A DNA stretch of 64,000 nucleotides, from assembly GCA_030435675.1 (NCBI GenBank), contig CM059621.1, positions 2,852,001 to 2,916,000 on the forward strand, given 5' to 3'. Below the pieces are notes generated by a model. That model did no database searches and was not told the DNA's origin. It was given only the letters and a program-made list of their open reading frames with translations. Positions 10,488 through 22,248 of this stretch are shown one piece after another. The position numbers and the translations under genes are program-made. This DNA comes from Steinernema hermaphroditum. Taxonomy: Eukaryota; Nematoda; Chromadorea; Rhabditida; Steinernematidae. Position 1 is the first letter of the stretch. Every line of letters starts with the position of its first letter.

Positions 10488-11055
10488 TTACTGTTGCAGC
10501 GATTCTTTATTACCCATTAAGTGGCGAAATTCTGAAACAGGTTAGTGACGGGCATTGTGAAGCTGCTACCTACCCTCAAAATCAATTCGGCCGTCCTTGT
10601 TCGCATCAATTACGTCAAAGATGAGTTTGGCGTCCTCATCGGTCAGAAAATGACCCATCCTCTGGAACGCTTTCTGTAGTTCGTCTCTTGTTATGAACCC
10701 GTCAAGGTCCACGTCGATTTCATAGAACGTATCTCGAAGTGAAGGCATTTCTATGATATTCGATCGGGCGATCGTTAGGAACTCTATGTCATTCGTTAAC
10801 ATGTGACACCTAACGCGTATTACCATTGAAGTCAATATTTCCGTCGTTGTTTGCGTCAGCAGCATCGAACATCTCGTCCACCTCCCGATCCGTTGGCGCT
10901 TGGCCCATCTTTGTCATAACTTCTTTCAGTTCGCTCTTCTGGATGAATCCGTCTCCATTGGTGTCGAACTCTTTGAATAGTTGCCGCATGTTTTCCATGT
11001 CGACCTGTATAGTGAACGCCATTACGAGATAGAAAACGAGTAGCGTGATCTGCAT
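10488..11055 (-). CDS. Secreted four-EF-hand calcium-binding protein, copy C (161 aa)
   Basis: Exons 10824-11055, 10574-10783 and 10488-10531 (introns 40 and 42 bp) encode 161 residues. The first 17 residues, MQITLLVFYLVMAFTIQ, are a signal peptide, so this calmodulin-like protein should enter the secretory pathway. All four loops are canonical 12-residue EF-hands ([48 protein letters not shown]), with IDF-EF joins across each intron. The C terminus is EFRHLMGNKESLQQ. It is the least altered of the three copies. Calumenin-like or extracellular calcium binding is plausible; no retention signal is seen. Confidence 0.85.
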
Positions 11056-11099
11056 GTGTTTGCACTGTTCACGAAGAAAACGATCCTTTTAGATTCCAA

Positions 11100-11920
11100 A
11101 ATATGCGAGGTATAAAACATGAAAAGTTGTGTACAGTGATGAAATCTGTACCAGAAAGCAGAGTTTGGTTCATTTGATGGTTCATTTTGAGCATGAACGT
11201 ATCCTATTTCGCAAATTTTACAGGCAGTTAGATCTATTTTGTCTTGACGCATTCTCACTTGTACACCCTTTAGAAACGAACAAAGCATAAACGACGGTCT
11301 ACACGTTGTAGAATTCCCTTGATAAGTAAAGACAAAGACTAGGCTCTCCGGCGCTTGCTTTTCGCACATAAGTAATACAAGAAAGTTGCACTATATGCTG
11401 ACTCCAGGTTGTTGATGTGCTGTTGAATGAGCATTCTTCTTGTTTGTGAAGAAGTGGCGATAGGCACCACGCATCCAAACGACAATAGGTACACATGAAA
11501 TGGCAAAAGCGAAGTAAAATTACGAACAGTGATAGTCCACGAATCTCTGTCTTTTAGGGTTTCTTGGAGTCTTTTGGAAATAAAAGAGGAGTTACAAACT
11601 GATGGTGTTCGAGAATGCAAGACTGTTTTGCAAACAAGTTGTAGAGCAAGAAGATCAGCATCGCAGGTCTCAGCGTAGATCGAAAATACCGTACGCGCGT
11701 AGACCGTAAGAAAAGGCTTCTTTACCGTACAGAGATCAACGTAGCCGCTGCAGATCTTGACTATTACTACCTTTGGCACTGTTGACAGGTTTGTGGTTCC
11801 GCATTAGCGGGTAGCGGCAAAAGTTTTCTTGATGCTCGAAGCCCACCAGTTCTTCAGAAAAGTTTTATATTGGCCAAATTAATGACGGGTAAATGAACAA
11901 TAACTTCCCTTTCTTATATA
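11100..11920. other. Spacer between EF-hand C and MGSC C, no assigned gene
   Basis: The minus strand of 11339-11779 is open for 146 codons and contains hydrophobic stretches, but it has no conserved counterpart in the matching spacer of copies A and B and no motif I recognise. I do not call a gene. Confidence 0.4.
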
Positions 11921-11924
11921 AGAC

Positions 11925-12080
11925 CTAAACTTTGCGGGCCTGCTTATAAACCTTAGCTCCCTCTCTCAAAAATTCAATCATTGATGAAGTATGTGCCTGA
12001 ATAAAGAACTCAAAACTCACTTTCTTCGATTCATTCTTCTTTACGTCGAATTTCTTCGGTTTGCGGAAGCAGGAGCCCAT
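11925..12080 (-). CDS. MGSC acylated-type small peptide, copy C (51 aa)
   Basis: A single open frame of 51 residues starts MGSCFRKPKKFDVKKNESKK, with Gly2 and Cys4 placed for myristoylation and palmitoylation and a basic stretch that would favour the inner face of membranes. A 24-base in-frame segment with GT/AG ends sits where copies A and B have a 40-bp intron, so a shorter product is possible. It lies beside EF-hand copy C, as copies A and B do beside theirs. Function unknown. Confidence 0.5.
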   Translation of the reverse strand: MGSCFRKPKKFDVKKNESKKVSFEFFIQAHTSSMIEFLREGAKVYKQARKV

Positions 12081-12395
12081 GATTGGTGAAGTGGAAACAG
12101 AGTGAAACGCGAACGAACACAGCACACACAGGTTGCGGTTGTTCCACTGCTGGCCTTAATTTGCTCATGTTTTCGCTTTTTCATTCACAAGAACCCGTTC
12201 CTTCTGTATCGATCATATAAATTAACTGTTTATTGGCGGAGTCACATGTGAATTATCGCCGCCATTCGTACCTGATCTTAACGCAATTGGTGATAAGCAG
12301 GTTTTGTCGACGGCGTGCAGTCAGATACGCCCAAATTGCAGATTTAGCCACTATTTGTTTACATCTCATTGCCACAAAAGTGCGTTAAATCACAA

Positions 12396-12428
12396 GTGTT
12401 TTCCATGGAAACACGTTTACTGACGTCA
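12396..12428 (-). promoter_or_regulatory. Palindrome plus perfect CRE-like site upstream of MGSC copy C
   Basis: GTGTTTTCCATGGAAACAC (12396-12414) is followed by TGACGTCA (12421-12428), a perfect CREB/ATF-type octamer. It is retained upstream of the MGSC gene in all three duplicates (A with one change). Confidence 0.5.
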
Positions 12429-12619
12429 ATGGAGAATGCCAATGTTGTCGAATCCTTTGGGGGCGCTTCCATTCTTATGTTTTACATAGTTTTGGCTGAT
12501 AATATACGAACGTCTGAAATCATCTCGACTTCATAATTTGAGCTGGCCCATATAATTAGCGGTTCTCCACGACTTTTCCGCGCATTTCCGAATCACCACT
12601 AGTGAGTAGTGTATTCTTT

Positions 12620-12775
12620 CGTTGGAAATGTTAAGACAGCAGGGCTCGCCCTTCGTGCTCGCTTTAAATCAATAGGCATACATTTAAGCCGGTGCCTAAG
12701 CAAAGCCTGGATGTTAGCCGCTTCCAAAAAATGAATACAGAGCTCGCCTGCGGCTCGCCCACAGCCTAAATTCGC
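12620..12775. repeat. Dispersed repeat rich in CCTAAGC/AGGCTTAGG
   Basis: The run around 12690-12770 (ending in AATACAGAGCTCG and CAGCCTAAAT) recurs inside the element at 42029-42608, with smaller pieces near 1560, 20040 and 44370. It appears to be a diverged transposon end. The rest of 12130-13370 shows no gene. Confidence 0.45.
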
Positions 12776-13373
12776 GGAAAAGTCCTACCACGACTGTGGC
12801 GGATAATTCGTTCCACGAAATTCGCGGAAAAATCGTTTACGCGAAAAAGTCGTATTTCTGAATGTGTTGCGAACATATTATGCGTGCTATCGGGCACTAA
12901 CCGACCGAATCTTTCCAAATATTTCCAATAAATTTTCAATGCCGAGTTGGCAACAGAAAGAACATAACACAATCTGAATAACATTCGACTATCACACCGG
13001 TGTGTTGAACATCTGCGATATGACAAGGGAACTTTTAAAGTATTCCACTCAGATTAAACTGGAAATGGACGCGCAGATAGTGCATTAGCGAATGTTAACT
13101 CCAAGCAGGCGTCGGCTTATACGCACACCGGGCCGTTAAGCAGCCTTCAAAAGCTCACGATTGTAAGGGGGCGCGACGTAATGGCGCGCGAGGCCATATG
13201 CAAACCGGTCCCCCGGGTTGCAAATACCTCTTCACGCATGTTGCGGGTTGCAATCGCCGTTGGCGGTCGCTTCTCTTCCACTTTGTCAGCATGAATAAAC
13301 AACATCTTAACCCCAACTAATCATATTCTAACACAATCACAGACGCCGAAATTGGTATAAATGTGCAATTTGT

Positions 13374-13815
13374 GCCCATATGATTGAGTTGGTAAGAGCG
13401 TGAATATCAGTTTGTTGGCCGGTTACGTGACAACACCGCGCAAAAAAATACTGCGCAGAAATGACCGCGCAATTTGTGAACTGCGATGACCGCGCAAAAA
13501 TAACTGCGCAAAAAAATGACCGCGCAGTTTGTAGGTGTCAAACCACGATTGAACTTCGCACTTAAATTCGTAAAATTCGTCCTGCAAAGTGATTTCGCTA
13601 CCGGTTACCAGATGATTTGCGATGACAGCTTTGCTTTTGCAAACCGGGATAAAATGAAGGTTTTCGATCCGGTACCCGATCGAATTTCATCGAATCGGTG
13701 GTGGAATGTGGAATGCGCGATCTTCTAACTGCGTAGTCATTTCTGCGCAGTCATTTTTTTGCGCGGTGTTGTCGCCACACCTTGTTGGCCAGGGGTTCGA
13801 CTCCCTTTTTCATCT
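13374..13815 (+). other. tRNA-like or tRNA-SINE unit split by a transposon
   Basis: Left of the 13421-13781 element is TGATTGAGTTGGTAAGAG, an A-box and D-arm-like run. Right of it is AGGGGTTCGACTCCCTT, a good T-arm with a consensus B-box, followed by TTTTT. Removing the element and one copy of its 9-bp duplication brings the two boxes to tRNA spacing. The acceptor stem does not pair convincingly, so it was a tRNA pseudogene or a tRNA-derived SINE head before the insertion. Confidence 0.4.
13421..13781. mobile_element. MULE-type MITE (361 bp)
   Basis: A 9-bp duplication TTGTTGGCC flanks it (13412-13420 and 13782-13790). The terminal inverted repeats share GACAACACCGCGCAAAAAAA, with repeated ACTGCGCAGAAATGACCGCGC-like units inside each end. 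No transposase is encoded. Duplication length and long repetitive ends fit the Mutator superfamily; the sequence is unrelated to the GACAATTCC family at 1137 and 44173. Confidence 0.7.
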
Positions 13816-13980
13816 TTTTCGTCGTCACTCGCAAAGAAGCCACTCCAAGTGAAACGAACCGAGCAGGCTGAGATGTGGTGGAATGGATTGAGGTTGAACA
13901 TGCATAAGATCTATACAGACAGACAAATATGGGTACATACAGATTGCAAAATATGTCAACATTTATCTGAATGATGTAAC

Positions 13981-15714
13981 TTATTTTCTCAATTGAAGTG
14001 AGATGGTTTGTACAGCATTTTTCTGAAACACTGGACTTTCACTAAGCTCTCCTTTGAAGAAAACAAGCTTCCAAAACCGAGAACGAACTTCACGATTAAG
14101 CACTATGAGAACAAGCCTGAAAGCGGGATGATTTGCAAGTGTGCTCTGCGGTTTACGTACGCGTTGACAATGTGAGCAATAATGATGGAGTCCAGAGTCA
14201 TAGCAGTTAGGAATGTGTCATGACTTTTGGTATTATTAATCCAAACGATCCAGGTCAGCGCTACCATCATTGTGATGTTCTGCAGCGCACTTTGCACGAA
14301 GAAGCGTATCTCGCGTTGAAAGTGGACGCTCTTTGACACTTTCCTCTAAAGGGATATGAATTCCGTTAAAGTATTCACATGTGATGCATTGTGATGTGTG
14401 GTTTCAATTCCTACAACAGACGTGTTTACATGATGGAAAGGCACAGCACCCTATAGGACTTAGTCACGATCGTGGAAAGATCCTCACATAGCATAAAGTC
14501 TAAACCAGCTAGTTTACAATGGCACCAACATCGTAAACATCGAGGAAACACGAATCAATGTTAATGAGGACATGCCTCATTTTTCTAGCTATGTTACGAA
14601 TTGATAAATTTCCATTGGGGGTTACACAAAAAGCGGCCTTACCATATGAATACGCACAATCTTGATTAGTGTGATGAAATCAACGCTGGCGGTAAGGGCA
14701 CAAAAGGAGAAACACACTCTGTTTACCATCGTGCCCACAGCGGAGTGACCAGGATTGGTACCTGAACACTTCACATACGTAAACGCGTACAACTGTGGTG
14801 AGTAGCCGAGAAGATTGCATGGGAAAACTGCAGTTCATATTAACGGCTATTAAAGCTAGATCAGGTTCATTTACCATGATACAGGAGTCCAACGATGGCT
14901 ACTTCGATCCACACAGCGCTAGTGAGTATCATACAGTTGCGTTTCGAGAAGATGTAGTGATAGCGGACGGGGGAACAGACGGCAACACATCGGTTGAGAG
15001 AGACGATTTGATGCATGACGCAAGCCCCATAGGCGAGGGAGTGACTGATACTGTAGCAGGCTATGCCTAACTCAGGCGGTATGTCTTTAGGTTGCCTGAA
15101 GTTGGATGAGATTTACGGTTTCTTTGTGAGTTTTAATGATCATCTATATCTCTAAAAGGTTCGTTTTCTCTAGTAACAGGATGGTAACGACATTTGCTTC
15201 GTGATTTTCTGATGTTTCGGTTGAGAGACACCATTTGGTGGGGGCACCCTATGTCCCGACGCGAGGCTGCGAACTTAGGGAACGCCGAAAGTGTGACTCT
15301 AGAAGAGGCTAGGTCCTTTTGTCAATCCCTATCGGATATGGATGGACCAAAAGGAAGACTCTGAGTTTTTAGTCTACTCTACCTAAAACACTGTAGCAAA
15401 TGGAACTCACAATATGGTCATCGGTACGGCGTAGAGTATCAGAGGAATGTTAGAACCGATCTCTCCCAGAGTACGAGTTGCCCAGAACCATCCGAAAGCA
15501 TTATGGAAAACGCTCAACCTTTTGATCGCTATCACATTTAGAACACCGAGCAATATGGCCGTGGTTGTCAGCTATAACATTACCAAATAACGTATAACAA
15601 GCGTATCTGCCTCACCGTGAACATGACTGCACCTGCTATCAAATCAGTACTTGTAACGCGGCCGCGACCTTGAACTTCTTGTCCAAATGCGGAGGTTTCA
15701 CTTGCATCAGCCAT
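13981..15714 (-). CDS. 7TM chemoreceptor, Srx-like, gene 1 (328 aa)
   Basis: Six exons (15616-15714, 15411-15571, 14875-15095, 14643-14827, 14161-14345, 13981-14116) encode 328 residues from MADASETSAFGQEVQGRG. The order matches the three other receptors here: an N-terminal QGRG box; HNAFGWFWATRTLGE before TM2-3; MHQIVSLNRCVAVCSPVRY after TM3; GYSPQLYAFTYVKC in the second extracellular region; REIRFFVQSALQNITMM at TM6; LNREVRSRF after TM7. Unlike the others it lacks the intron after FFVQ and has one about 19 codons upstream instead. Intron 2 is 315 bp. An orphan sensory receptor of the nematode Srx-like superfamily is the likely role; the exact family needs a profile search. Confidence 0.85.
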
Positions 15715-15719
15715 GGCTA

Positions 15720-16926
15720 GGTCGACTACTTTGATATGTCGCTTGGATAATATCTATCTCATAATTACCAAGGTTCTCACGCGCAATGAAAGCGGGTATA
15801 TTGTTTCTGTATGTCAAGAAAGGTTTTCGATTAACGATGGGAAAACAGAGGTGTCGCCGACAGAGCAAAGGATAAACATCTTTATTTGAAGGGAGTATCC
15901 TTGTAGGGAGTATCCCAAGGCTAATATATCAAAGCTACAGACTGTTGAATAAAGATAGGCCACCCTGTTTTTTCACCATTTTGAGGTAAATTGTGTCCTG
16001 AGTGAAATTTTGTATGTGAATGAGCAACTCTTTCTGTCTGTCTTCCCAGAATTTCGAAAAATTTCGACCGCTCCTCTCGGAGATAGGAGGCAATCATTAT
16101 GAAGAGTCTAATTACAAGCGTTGCAGAATGATAGGGGTCAGACTAAGTTAGCCATTTAAATGACAACAAAAACAATGACATTAATAATCGGTGCAGTTGT
16201 CTAGAGAATGCAGGTACACGGCAATTAGTTGAAATTCGGTTGTTTTCGATTGAGATTCTCGAGAAGGGTCGTGAAGCTCGGCTTACTGAAGTGGAGAAGC
16301 ATTTGTTTATTTATCAGATGTATTTACTGCATTTACGAATTGTATTTGTCTTTTTTTTGGGATAGTCTGTGGCCCAAAAAACGCTTACTCGATGACTCGT
16401 TTCCAGGCTCAAACACATCTTTCTGGCCACCAACATACGCCGCCCAGTAAGAACAAAGAATCGCTCCAATTTCGAAATCTAGCCAGTTGCTCCGATGGCT
16501 TTCAGCTTCACCACTAGTGCTCCAGAACTGCGCCACTTTTAGCTTTCGGAAGCCGGTGCTCACTCATAGAACAGTTGCCGTCATCTCTTATGTAGTGATC
16601 TGGGCCTAAGAAGAAAGAGAAGGAGGTATCTACGTTCATCTACGCTTCTCTGTTCACAATTACTAGATCCTACGTAGTTTATGCCGTAATTGTTTATTCC
16701 AAATCAGAATTATTACAATTCGTAGAACCCAGTTTCAACCATTGTGCCAATTGTTAGTACCATTGACTAATAAGTGAACAACGGCCTTCTTACAATGATC
16801 ACTAAAGCAAACCTTGCTCACTAAATGCAATCTTTATTTTATAGCGCAAATATGACGGTGAAGCAGCCAAATAAAATACAATACGAGGTTCCAAGTATAT
16901 ATAAGTGCCATCCTTTTCTTTGTTCC
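15720..16926. other. No gene seen
   Basis: Apart from a short duplicated GGGAGTATCC motif (about 15892-15922) and an unassigned minus-strand frame at 16333-16563, I see nothing. The left part is the upstream region of receptor gene 1. Confidence 0.4.
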
Positions 16927-17184
16927 TCAACGGCCCCATCCGTAGCCATATCCATATCCACCCCAACCGCCCCATCCGCGACCCCATCCACCGCCCCATC
17001 CTCGGCCCCAGCCTCCATATCCATATCCCCAGCGCTTAGCTCGGATCCTACAATTTGGTAATGATTACGGCGCAGACGGTAGATGACAGTACCTCGGCTC
17101 TATTTCATCGTCGTTGAACTCTTCTGCACAGACGATACTGGCCACGACAAGAACAACCAGAAGAATAGTGAAGTACACCTTCAT
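16927..17184 (-). CDS. Gly/Trp/Tyr-rich secreted peptide (NLP/CNC antimicrobial type)
   Basis: Exons 17093-17184 and 16927-17047 (45-bp intron) encode 70 residues. A signal peptide (MKVYFTILLVVLVVASIVCA) and a short acidic pro-segment (EEFNDDEIEPR) lead to the basic cleavage site IRAKR, then a mature peptide beginning WGYGYGGWGRGWGG and continuing Gly/Trp/Tyr/Arg-only to the end. This is the layout of nematode neuropeptide-like and caenacin antimicrobial peptides, with Trp unusually frequent. A TATA box lies 41 bp upstream and a polyA signal at 16833-16838 (minus). Epidermal defence is inferred from family knowledge. Confidence 0.8.
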
Positions 17185-17224
17185 GTTGCAAAGATAAGTT
17201 GCGGGACGGGGAACTACGTGACTC

Positions 17225-17234
17225 TTTTATATGG
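17225..17234 (-). promoter_or_regulatory. TATA box of the Gly/Trp-rich peptide gene
   Basis: CCATATAAAA on the minus strand, 41 bp before the start codon; it implies a very short 5' leader. Confidence 0.55.
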
Positions 17235-17239
17235 CTAAA

Positions 17240-18140
17240 ATGAGGCAGTTGATCCTGATATTTCAGAAAACAACACGATTGGTTTGTAGCATTTTGGCGA
17301 ACATCACCGATAACTAAGGCCTTCTTGTTAGGCAGGTCTTATGAAGTTCATCTCGAGGCGTGTTCACGGAACACGGTAATCGGTCTTCGGCGAACAGACG
17401 AATTCACTGAGTAATTGCTGCTGTTTTAGGAACATTATTCTTTAACTACCGTATATGCTTGCAACAACCCTAAAAGAAAGGCGCAAACCATATAGTCCTT
17501 CGACGCATTATGACAAATCAGATAGAGCTACTTAAAGATCCAATAGCAAACTTTTCAAACTGGACTTTTCAGAAAGGGATAACATGCTACCAATAGCTTC
17601 AGTCAGCCACAAAGGCACACTTTACACTTTAACGCAAATTCGTGCTTTTTTTGCAGAGAACCAGCTCGTTCGACAATTTGCAAACAAACGAAGTTAGGTG
17701 AGTTGGGTGAGTCATCGCTCCGTGTTCTGGCCGAATGACTATTGACGGAACATGGTAGGCGGTCAATAAGAAATAGTCGAATTCAGCAATTAAGTTTCCT
17801 GCAATTGCAGAAATAGCAGAAGTATACTTCGTCACAATGAAACATTGCATAATACATAATTTCATATATGTTTTATCGTTAAATCGAAAATCATCTTTTA
17901 TTTCACTCACCGTGTTCTCAAACGAACAAAATTGAGTCAATAATTGTCGTCGAACTACCGTGCCTTTGGAAGGACACCGTATATTTTCATACTTTAATTA
18001 GTTCGGACCTTCAGAAAAGTTTACGATTGACGTAGAAAAGCTCAAAAGGGTTTTAAAATGTGATCATACAGCTTATTTCAATTTTGCACTTTTGCATGCT
18101 ATTCAGCTTTCTGAATGATGTCCATCGCATTTGTGCGTCC
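17240..18140. other. No gene seen; weak internal duplication
   Basis: Runs near 17350-17460 and 17715-17800 resemble one another (CGGAACA, GTCGAATTCA/GACGAATTCA and AATT-GCTG patterns) but carry no conserved frame. Confidence 0.35.
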
Positions 18141-18159
18141 GCTTGCTTTCCAATAAATA

Positions 18160-18310
18160 AGTGGATGAAGCGTCATTCGTTAGCGCAACGACCAAGAAGG
18201 CATGGAACACGAGGGACCGTAGTTCCACCGTCCTGGCAAGGCGACGATCAGTTCCGCCTGACTCCATCCGCGCCGCCAAGTTAAGCCACTGTGACATCGA
18301 AATCTGCGCC
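18160..18310 (+). repeat. SINE-like element, diverged fragment
   Basis: The run from GGCATGGAACACGAGGGACCGTAGTTCCACCGTC onward (positions about 18195-18290) aligns with 380-470 of the first SINE-like copy. Ends and duplication are not identifiable. Confidence 0.55.
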
Positions 18311-18439
18311 AACAGCCGACTGCATGTCGTACTTTTCAACCATGTATCCTGGACTCAGCAGCTTGGCCGCTTCAACGTCCGCCCACCCTGGTGACGTGCT
18401 CCTAGCGACTCCTATTCAGCCTCAACCGCAAAAGAAGAG

Positions 18440-21400
18440 AAGCGGCATTGGTGTGATAGTTGCCTTTCTCTTGCATTACGAAGGGCTCGAGACATAGGAA
18501 ACAGTTTCTCTTGCTTATTGGCCGCAGAATTTAATTACTCAGCTTAACAAAATGGTGCTAAAGTGGTAAATTTCCAGAGCGGCACTCCAAGGGGGCCGGT
18601 GTAGATTTCAAAAAAAGTGCTATGAGTGCAAACGAAGGCGGCCAAAGTCCTATAACAAACTGTTTAAACGGCTTCATGTCATCTATGGGACTCATTATCG
18701 CCCAGCTTCCAACACATGTGTAATTGTGGTCGCTGTGAGGTGCGCTTGTTGTCAATAAACAAATCCTCCACTTCGCGTTTATTCGATCAGAAAACAGGAT
18801 GTCGCTCATAATCCGTGGGAATGAAAGCACCGCTAGTCATTTGGAAACATCTGCTGACATGGTCGACGAGCCAAAATTTACTGCGGCAACTTCTCCGCGG
18901 CGGATCTGCTCTGTCGCAATCGCGCGTGTTGTACGTCTGTTGCGGCGGATAAGGTCAGATAATCCACGGCGCCGGCGGTGAACGAGTGAAAGTGAGCAGC
19001 CCTCATCTCCTGCTCTAATCGCCCCCTGCGATGGCGGGAACCCGAAGGCGATGACGACGATGTTTCGCTGGTGCGCAGCGCGGAGTTGCAGCAGGATGCG
19101 ACGGTGAGGGAGTGAAGATGACCCGTGGTGCGCCTCAACAACAACTGCTCTTTTTGCGATCGCTTCGAGGCGCGTTGTTTGCTGGTAGAAGCCAAGTCCG
19201 CGGCGCGCTGATCTCTCAGCGCCCCGTGAGCGAGTGCTGCCGAGGAGGACCATCCGATTTTTTGCCATTAATCAATGTCCATTCGTTGCTGTACTGTGGA
19301 GTGGTGAGTGTCGAACGGGTTACGGCCAATATCCGGGTGTTTGTTCGTGCCGCACACTTTGTATAAGTGAACTATTGGCTGCCAAGTGGCTTTGCGAGTT
19401 TTTTTTTTTGCTACTTTGTGCGGTCATTATGCGGTGTGCTGATGAGAACGAGTGGCTTTCACTTTTGACGACGGATTCATAATCGGTCGGTGGTCTTTTT
19501 GATGTTCTTTGGTCTCACTATCCAATACCGCTTCAGCAAATGTGCGTTACTATTGATAGGTCTATTGTCTCCTATTCGCAGTCCGTTGACATATTTATTT
19601 ACATGTACAAAATCGAGAAGCTGGTCTGTCCCTACTGAAACTTTCTAAACAACCGTGCACTGTTTTTGCTAAGTCTGGACAATGAATAACCGAAATCGTA
19701 GGGCTTCTATAGAAATACGTGTTGCGCCAAGAGATATTTTGGAATTTGGCCGCTCAAACAGATTTCTTTGATCGTGTTTTAAATTTCAATATCTCAGCTT
19801 AACCTTTTGCTTGATGTGCATTAAAAGACGCTCTTTCGCTTCAAAAAGGATAACTATTAGCCTTATCCATGTGATTGCTACACAATATTCTTTTGGGTCA
19901 CCATTTATATAACTAACTGCCAGAGGAGAATGTAGAAGCGCCATCTCATACCTTGCTATATCCTTCATCGGCCGAGGTGTGCCGATATGTGTTGCAGTAG
20001 ACGCATTTTCATTCTTTTTGTATTTCCTAACATCTAGGGTTTGGCGTGACCTCCGGCTTAGGCTCATATTGATTTTAACGTATTGATGTTAAGCGAGCTT
20101 GGTAGCTTTGCTTAGATATAGTGTAGAATTTACCTGGCTCTTCTTTTTTAAATTAAACTCTCCGTAAGAGGATTAGATACAGTTTTGTATTTGATTTGTT
20201 CGTTTTACATGTGGGATACATACTAGTGGTTGTCGCTATCCGGTCTTTTGCGGACGAGTTGTCCACGTTCTCGGGTGTGTGACCGATATAATAACTATGA
20301 AAAAAGTGCCTTGCTGTACTTTTTCTCACAGATAATATGTTTGCTTCTTTCTTCCAAATCACAAATCGTCAGGACTATATACTCAAACGGGTAATGTTGT
20401 TTCGGTGGCTAGGTGTTCAAACGTAAGAATCACGTGTCCCGGGATAGCATTTAGGATTATTACAATCCTACTGTACATATAGATGTGCCTTGATTATATA
20501 TTTGACCAATTTGGAAGCGCCTGCAAAGCCAAGTGGGCGAGAAAGAATGCCGCCTCCTTTTTAACATACCTAGAGTGCGTATGGGCAGTTTATTTATGTA
20601 TAGTTATTACACTCCTTGAGATCTTTCCATGCGCCAAATATCGGCCAAATCAACGACGATCATGCTTAATACTTTCCTTGTCAGTAATCATGAGTAAGGC
20701 GATTCATACCGACCAATACATGTCGACCGATAGTAAACTCACCCACTCAACTCAACAATCTTTTTGTTAGGTAGTGACTATTAAAGTACAGAACCATTCT
20801 TTATGATACCCATTCGTGTCTGAATTTTAATGACCCTCAACTGTCAGGAAACGTGCAACGAAATATGACTCTCGTTTCGCATCTTTCCCTCGTTTTCCCG
20901 AACTCGAAAAAGCGCTTTAACTTCGGACGCACACCTGTTGAACATATGAGTGCGGATCATATTTTTGTTCACACTTTTAACATTTGTGTAATATGCGTAA
21001 CATCAGGTTAGCGTATTCCCAGCATTAGTCAGCCTGTTTGTCGGAAAAAGTGTGCAAGTTTCGTAACGTCCGGGCCAAGGAAAACAGTGAATCAGTCAAA
21101 ATTGAGTTGTTGACACCTAAGAAATGGAGTAACAGCACTTGTTTCGGACATCGATAAAATGTAAAAAACAACAGCTGTGGGGGTAGGTGGTACTGGTCAA
21201 CTGAAACGAACCCTTTTATTGTTATTTCTGCCTCCCTATCTTCCCAGACGCGTTCCTATGCCTCAGCTTAATGTGATATCATGAGGCTAATCGCCGTAAT
21301 ACGATCGCCTCGAATCTAATCTCTCATTCTTTATGCTTTTGTTTTTCATCCTATCCATCCCACGCATCTTGCCTCATGATGACTGCCTCTGTCCATCAGC

Positions 21401-22248
21401 CACCGCAGGGTACTTGGAACACGGCGACGGCCTTGTTTTTGGCGGTGCCATTATGCAACTGTCGCTTCTTCCACTCGACTGACTGCGTGGCCACATGCTG
21501 TTGCCGTTCGACTGGAAAAATATCTGTTTTCCCGCTTTCTGTGAACATAGAAAACAACCTGATCGTGCTGTTGTATAGTTGCGGTTCCGGCCAGTCGCAG
21601 AAAAGACGTTGTTTTGTTGTATTTCAACACTTTCGAGGCCGTTTTTTTGCCATAGCTTGAGTGAAACTTGTGTTTTGGTTTCAACGATAACCTTATGCAC
21701 GCGGAAGCTATGCGCTATACTGTGCATTTAATTCACTTCAAGCAGGTGGCCTTGGAAAGACAGTAAGCTGGAAAAGTCTTTAAAGTTCAAGTTTGATTGC
21801 AACAGTCCATCTTTTGTTTGAGTTCCGTTCTGTAGATCACTTCTGTGACTGTGGAACGCACATTTCACAACTTACTCGTTCGCTTTGTGGCCCCCGGTCC
21901 GTCTGTTCTATAAAAATTGGAGTTCACTATACACCCGAACGTCTACATTCCAAAACAATGGACAAAACCATCCATTCGATACATCATCATCGCCATCGTC
22001 TGAGTCATGTCCTCCCAATTCTGCGAAATATCAAAGGAAGCGTTTCGCGTTTTTTGTCGCAATTTGGCAATTTGTAATTCGCGTCCAGATGCGCACACCT
22101 CCGCCGACGTCTCCACAAGCCGATAGTGTAACAGACGCTCGTTTTATGCATGCCGCGGACATTAAAATCGCGTTGCGCGTTTTTGCATCCTTCAAAACGG
22201 ATGATTCTGCAACACTAGCACTCAGTAGTTTCATTTCGTTTTAGCACC
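18440..22248. other. Long stretch without an assigned gene
   Basis: The GC-rich part at 18837-19268 is open on several frames (143 codons on the minus strand, arginine-rich) but shows no motif, splice structure or paralogue, so I do not call it. 19.5-22.2 kb is AT-rich with short frames only. The last 300 bp are the upstream region of the integrin-like gene. Confidence 0.4.

Noticed and set aside
11339..11779. Possible serpentine receptor fragment on the minus strand
   Set aside because: Hydrophobic runs only; none of the motifs shared by the four receptors, and no splice structure.
16825..17061. Plus-strand frame rich in Ser/Thr/Pro/Ala
   Set aside because: It is the antisense of the Gly/Trp-rich peptide gene.
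18837..19268. 143-codon arginine-rich minus-strand frame
   Set aside because: GC-rich segment open in several frames, no motif, no introns, no paralogue; likely chance.
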